The notes under the pieces were generated by a model. The model saw nothing but the letters and a program-made list of their open reading frames with translations. It was not told the DNA's origin and did not search any database. A DNA stretch of 21,735 nt from positions 1-21,735 of IMG/VR virus record IMGVR_UViG_3300040758_000042; one strand, given 5' to 3'. Below are positions 19,455 through 21,735 of the stretch, piece by piece. The position numbers were made by a program, and so were the translations under genes. Position 1 is the stretch's first letter, and every line of letters starts with the position of its first letter. This DNA comes from a virus.

Positions 19455-21082
19455 TGGCTTTTCAGCTTCGCCCCTATCAACTCGAAGCCGTTAATGCCGT
19501 CAATGAGTTCGTCTGCATAAAGCAAGGAAATCCTTGTGTCTCAATGCCGACGGGATCGGGTAAGTCGCCGACGATGGCGGCGCTGATACGACTATGGCAA
19601 AAAGATTATCCTAACCTTCGTGGATGCGTCCTGGCACATCGAAAAGAGCTTGTTCAACAAAACTATGAAAAACTACAAAGTCAATACGGGGAAAGCGGCG
19701 GCGGCAATATCGGAATCTTTTCAGCGGGACTTGGAAGGCGAGATTATCATTCTCCCATTGTCTTCGCTTCCATCGACTCCGTGTACAACAAAAGCGGAGA
19801 GTTCGCGCCCTTCGATTTTATCTTTGTTGACGAAGCACACCGTATTCCGTTTAGTGGAGAGGGCAAGTATCGTAGCTTTCTTAGTGGCTGCCGCCGGTTT
19901 AATCCCAAACTTTGCATCGTGGGTTGGACTGCCACGCCCTGGCGCATGGCTGGAGGTGCTTTGTGCCATCCCGATCATATACTTAATTCTGTATGTTACG
20001 AAGCCAAGCTCACTGATTTAATAGCCCAAGGTTATCTTTGCCCTCTTCGTTCTAAGATAGGAGTTTCTCATGCAGATTTATCCGAAGTTCGGCGTCAATC
20101 CGGCGGCGACTACATCACGAAATCTTTATCGACTGCTGTCAACGTGGATTCGTTGGTGTCATCTGCCATCGGAGAGGCGGTGCGAATTATACGAGCGGAA
20201 GCTCGCCAAGCCATTGTCTTTTATTGTGTCGATGTCCAACATTGCGAAAAGGTATCGCTGGAACTTCGACGATATGGAATCGAAGCCCCATGCCTGACGG
20301 CGAAAACAAAAACGTCAACCCGAGACCGTATGGTCGATGACTTTAAGGCTCAGCGGATTCATGCCATTTGTAACGTCAATGTTTTAACAGAGGGTTTTGA
20401 TGCTCCTCATATTGATTGCGTGGTGCTTCTTCGTCCTACTCTCAGCGCTGGTTTGTTTAGCCAGATGGTTGGAAGGGGATTGCGACTTTGGCCCGATAAG
20501 CATGATTGTCTGGTACTTGACTTCGCCGGTTGTATTGATGAGCATGGTCCTGTTGATCTTCTTGGTGGCGCGCCTGTTAAGCTGGTGACATGCGAAGCTT
20601 GCCGTGAGACCTTCAGCCGGGTCACTAAAGTTTGCCCGGCGTGCGGCCGGGAAGTTCCTAAGATAATCGTGGAGCGAGCCGCCGCCGAGGAACGCGAAAA
20701 GAGATTGCACGGAACCCAGGCGTCTACAAAATCCATACTTTCCGATGTACCAGAAATACTGAAGGTAGATACCGTCTATGTCAACCGACACAAGAAGCCG
20801 GGTAGTCCCGATTCAGTGCGAATCCAATTCCGATGCGGACTCCGAATGTTTCGCCATTGGTGCTTGCTTGACCATGCTGGTCCAGCAGGAAATATCGCTC
20901 AGGAGTGGTGGCGCAAGTATGCAGGAAATAGCAGCAATAAGAAGCAATATACAAGCGTTGATGAAGCTCTTGGAGACTTGCTCATATCTCAAACCCTTCT
21001 CGATTCGATTCACACCATTACCGTCCGCAGGCATGGAAAATATCACGAGATCGTAGCCTATAATCAACCGCTGAGCACGTAA
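19454..21082 (+). CDS. Superfamily 2 DEAH-box helicase
   Basis: 542 residues. Walker A is at 31-38 (MPTGSGKS), the DEAH box at 125-129 (VDEAH), motif III at 158-164 (GWTATPWR), motif V near 307-318 (NVNVLTEGFDAP) and motif VI at 338-344 (QMVGRGLR). The N-terminal Q-like segment is FQLRPYQ. A zinc ribbon follows the helicase core (C380-x2-C383, C394-x2-C397), then a C-terminal domain with RHWCLLDH and EWWRKYAG, common in phage DEAD/DEAH helicases. It would unwind replication or recombination intermediates. I use ATG 19454 because of the TAATG junction. Confidence 0.93.
   Translation: MAFQLRPYQLEAVNAVNEFVCIKQGNPCVSMPTGSGKSPTMAALIRLWQKDYPNLRGCVLAHRKELVQQNYEKLQSQYGESGGGNIGIFSAGLGRRDYHSPIVFASIDSVYNKSGEFAPFDFIFVDEAHRIPFSGEGKYRSFLSGCRRFNPKLCIVGWTATPWRMAGGALCHPDHILNSVCYEAKLTDLIAQGYLCPLRSKIGVSHADLSEVRRQSGGDYITKSLSTAVNVDSLVSSAIGEAVRIIRAEARQAIVFYCVDVQHCEKVSLELRRYGIEAPCLTAKTKTSTRDRMVDDFKAQRIHAICNVNVLTEGFDAPHIDCVVLLRPTLSAGLFSQMVGRGLRLWPDKHDCLVLDFAGCIDEHGPVDLLGGAPVKLVTCEACRETFSRVTKVCPACGREVPKIIVERAAAEEREKRLHGTQASTKSILSDVPEILKVDTVYVNRHKKPGSPDSVRIQFRCGLRMFRHWCLLDHAGPAGNIAQEWWRKYAGNSSNKKQYTSVDEALGDLLISQTLLDSIHTITVRRHGKYHEIVAYNQPLST
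19460..19513 (+). repeat. Downstream copy of the duplicated helicase 5' end
   Basis: The functional copy at the start of the full-length helicase; partner of 19012-19065 with five synonymous differences. The intervening 394 bp carry the unique tail of the chimeric ORF and the 64-residue gene. Confidence 0.9.
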
Positions 21083-21099
21083 TAAACAGGAATGCAATA

Positions 21100-21735
21100 A
21101 TGGGTTCGTTGCAGGATGCCGCATTGTACTATGCCTCTCTAGGGTGGAATATATTTCCTCTTGCTCCGGGCCAAAAGACTCCCATGACGAGCCACGGGAT
21201 TCTGGACGCCACGAACGATTCTGGAGCGATCCGCGAGTGGTGGGATAAATGGCCCACGGCGAACATCGGACTCGCCTGTGGCGACGCCAGCGGCGTTTAC
21301 GTGATTGATGTGGATGTACGCCCGACCGAAGACGGCTTTGAATCGCTCAAAGACTTTCCGCCTATTCCGCCGACGGTAACGCAAAACACTCCGAGAGGGG
21401 GTGTACACTATTTCTATACAGCCGTGACGCCGCCGTCCAGCCGGAATAAGTTTCGTAAGGGGGTCGACATCCGAAGCAACGGATTCTACGTTGTATTAGC
21501 CCCTTCTACGTGGGTAGGCGACCAAACGTGTCCGTTGGGTGGTAAATACGAATGGTCGCCCGACGCTGCACCGTGGCAGCGAGGTTATGCCGACTATCCC
21601 GAGTTTATGAGACCGGCCACGCGGGCACCGTGGGCGATGTCGCCGCAAGCCGAGAGACAAGAACCCCAGCCAAAGCAAGAAAGTGCCGAGGTTCTTATCC
21701 GAGCGTCGAAGTATCTTGCAGCATGCGATCCAGCG
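21100..21735 (+). CDS. Bifunctional DNA primase/polymerase (Prim-Pol), partial
   Basis: The open frame begins at ATG 21100 (AGGA about 8 nt upstream) and runs off the window after 212 codons. The N-terminal Prim-Pol domain is clear: ALYYASLGWNIFPL at the start, SHGILDATND, the metal-binding pair D70-V-D72 in VYVIDVDVRP, TPRGGVHYFY with H103, and GVDIRSNGFYVVLAPS near 121-136. This family makes primers, and often DNA, at phage and plasmid origins, and usually carries a helicase domain beyond the N-terminal part, which would lie outside the window. It follows the SF2 helicase by 17 bp and completes the replication module. Confidence 0.9.
   Translation, partial: MGSLQDAALYYASLGWNIFPLAPGQKTPMTSHGILDATNDSGAIREWWDKWPTANIGLACGDASGVYVIDVDVRPTEDGFESLKDFPPIPPTVTQNTPRGGVHYFYTAVTPPSSRNKFRKGVDIRSNGFYVVLAPSTWVGDQTCPLGGKYEWSPDAAPWQRGYADYPEFMRPATRAPWAMSPQAERQEPQPKQESAEVLIRASKYLAACDPA

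Overview
The window is part of the genome of a tailed double-stranded DNA bacteriophage (Caudoviricetes). It is built as two divergent arms. Everything from about 8.9 kb down to position 1 is read leftward on the minus strand, and everything from about 10.2 kb to the end is read rightward on the plus strand. Base composition is close to balanced, Shine-Dalgarno sequences of the GAGAGG/AAGGA type are common, and genes overlap through ATGA and TAATG junctions. The host cannot be identified from sequence alone. The capsid and portal proteins look like families known to me mainly from uncultured aquatic or soil phages, so a host outside the usual laboratory genera is likely, but this is inference. 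No tRNA, CRISPR array, integrase or insertion sequence was seen.

Left arm (minus strand, read from 8866 to 1). A promoter at 8893-8920 drives three small regulator-like genes: an XRE helix-turn-helix protein, a Zn-ribbon protein and a small HTH protein. A terminator-like hairpin (7813-7858) separates them from a compact packaging and head operon. The operon order is three small conserved phage proteins, a probable small terminase, a Cys-rich small protein, the large terminase, the portal, two small proteins, the scaffold, the major capsid protein and a further structural gene cut by the window edge. A second, operator-decorated promoter lies between portal and scaffold (2925-2966).

Centre (about 8.92-10.11 kb). 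About 1.2 kb has no convincing gene. It holds an AT-rich tract, short direct repeats, several palindromes, a strong G-quadruplex motif and a cluster of hairpins. It is the best candidate for the control region and replication origin.

Right arm (plus strand). Two near-identical promoter/leader cassettes, each with the repeated box GGATTNCCGCAAAAT placed in helical phase, start a run of very small accessory genes (10186-13682). Two of these reading frames are interrupted by single in-frame stop codons. Next come a Zn-finger/HTH protein and a small serine recombinase, then the replication and recombination module: a RecA-like Sak4-type ATPase, a DUF669-type ssDNA-binding partner (apparently with an ATT start), a structured leader region, a DUF7173-like protein, a PLD-family nuclease, a Cas4-like PD-(D/E)XK exonuclease, a SF2 DEAH helicase and the start of a primase-polymerase. 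Together these suggest replication tied to strand exchange.

The most unusual locus is 19009-19513. The first 18 conserved codons of the helicase occur twice, 448 bp apart, differing only at five synonymous third positions. The upstream copy is fused to an unrelated 65-residue tail and followed by another small gene. This looks like a two-gene insertion that brought its own replacement helicase start.
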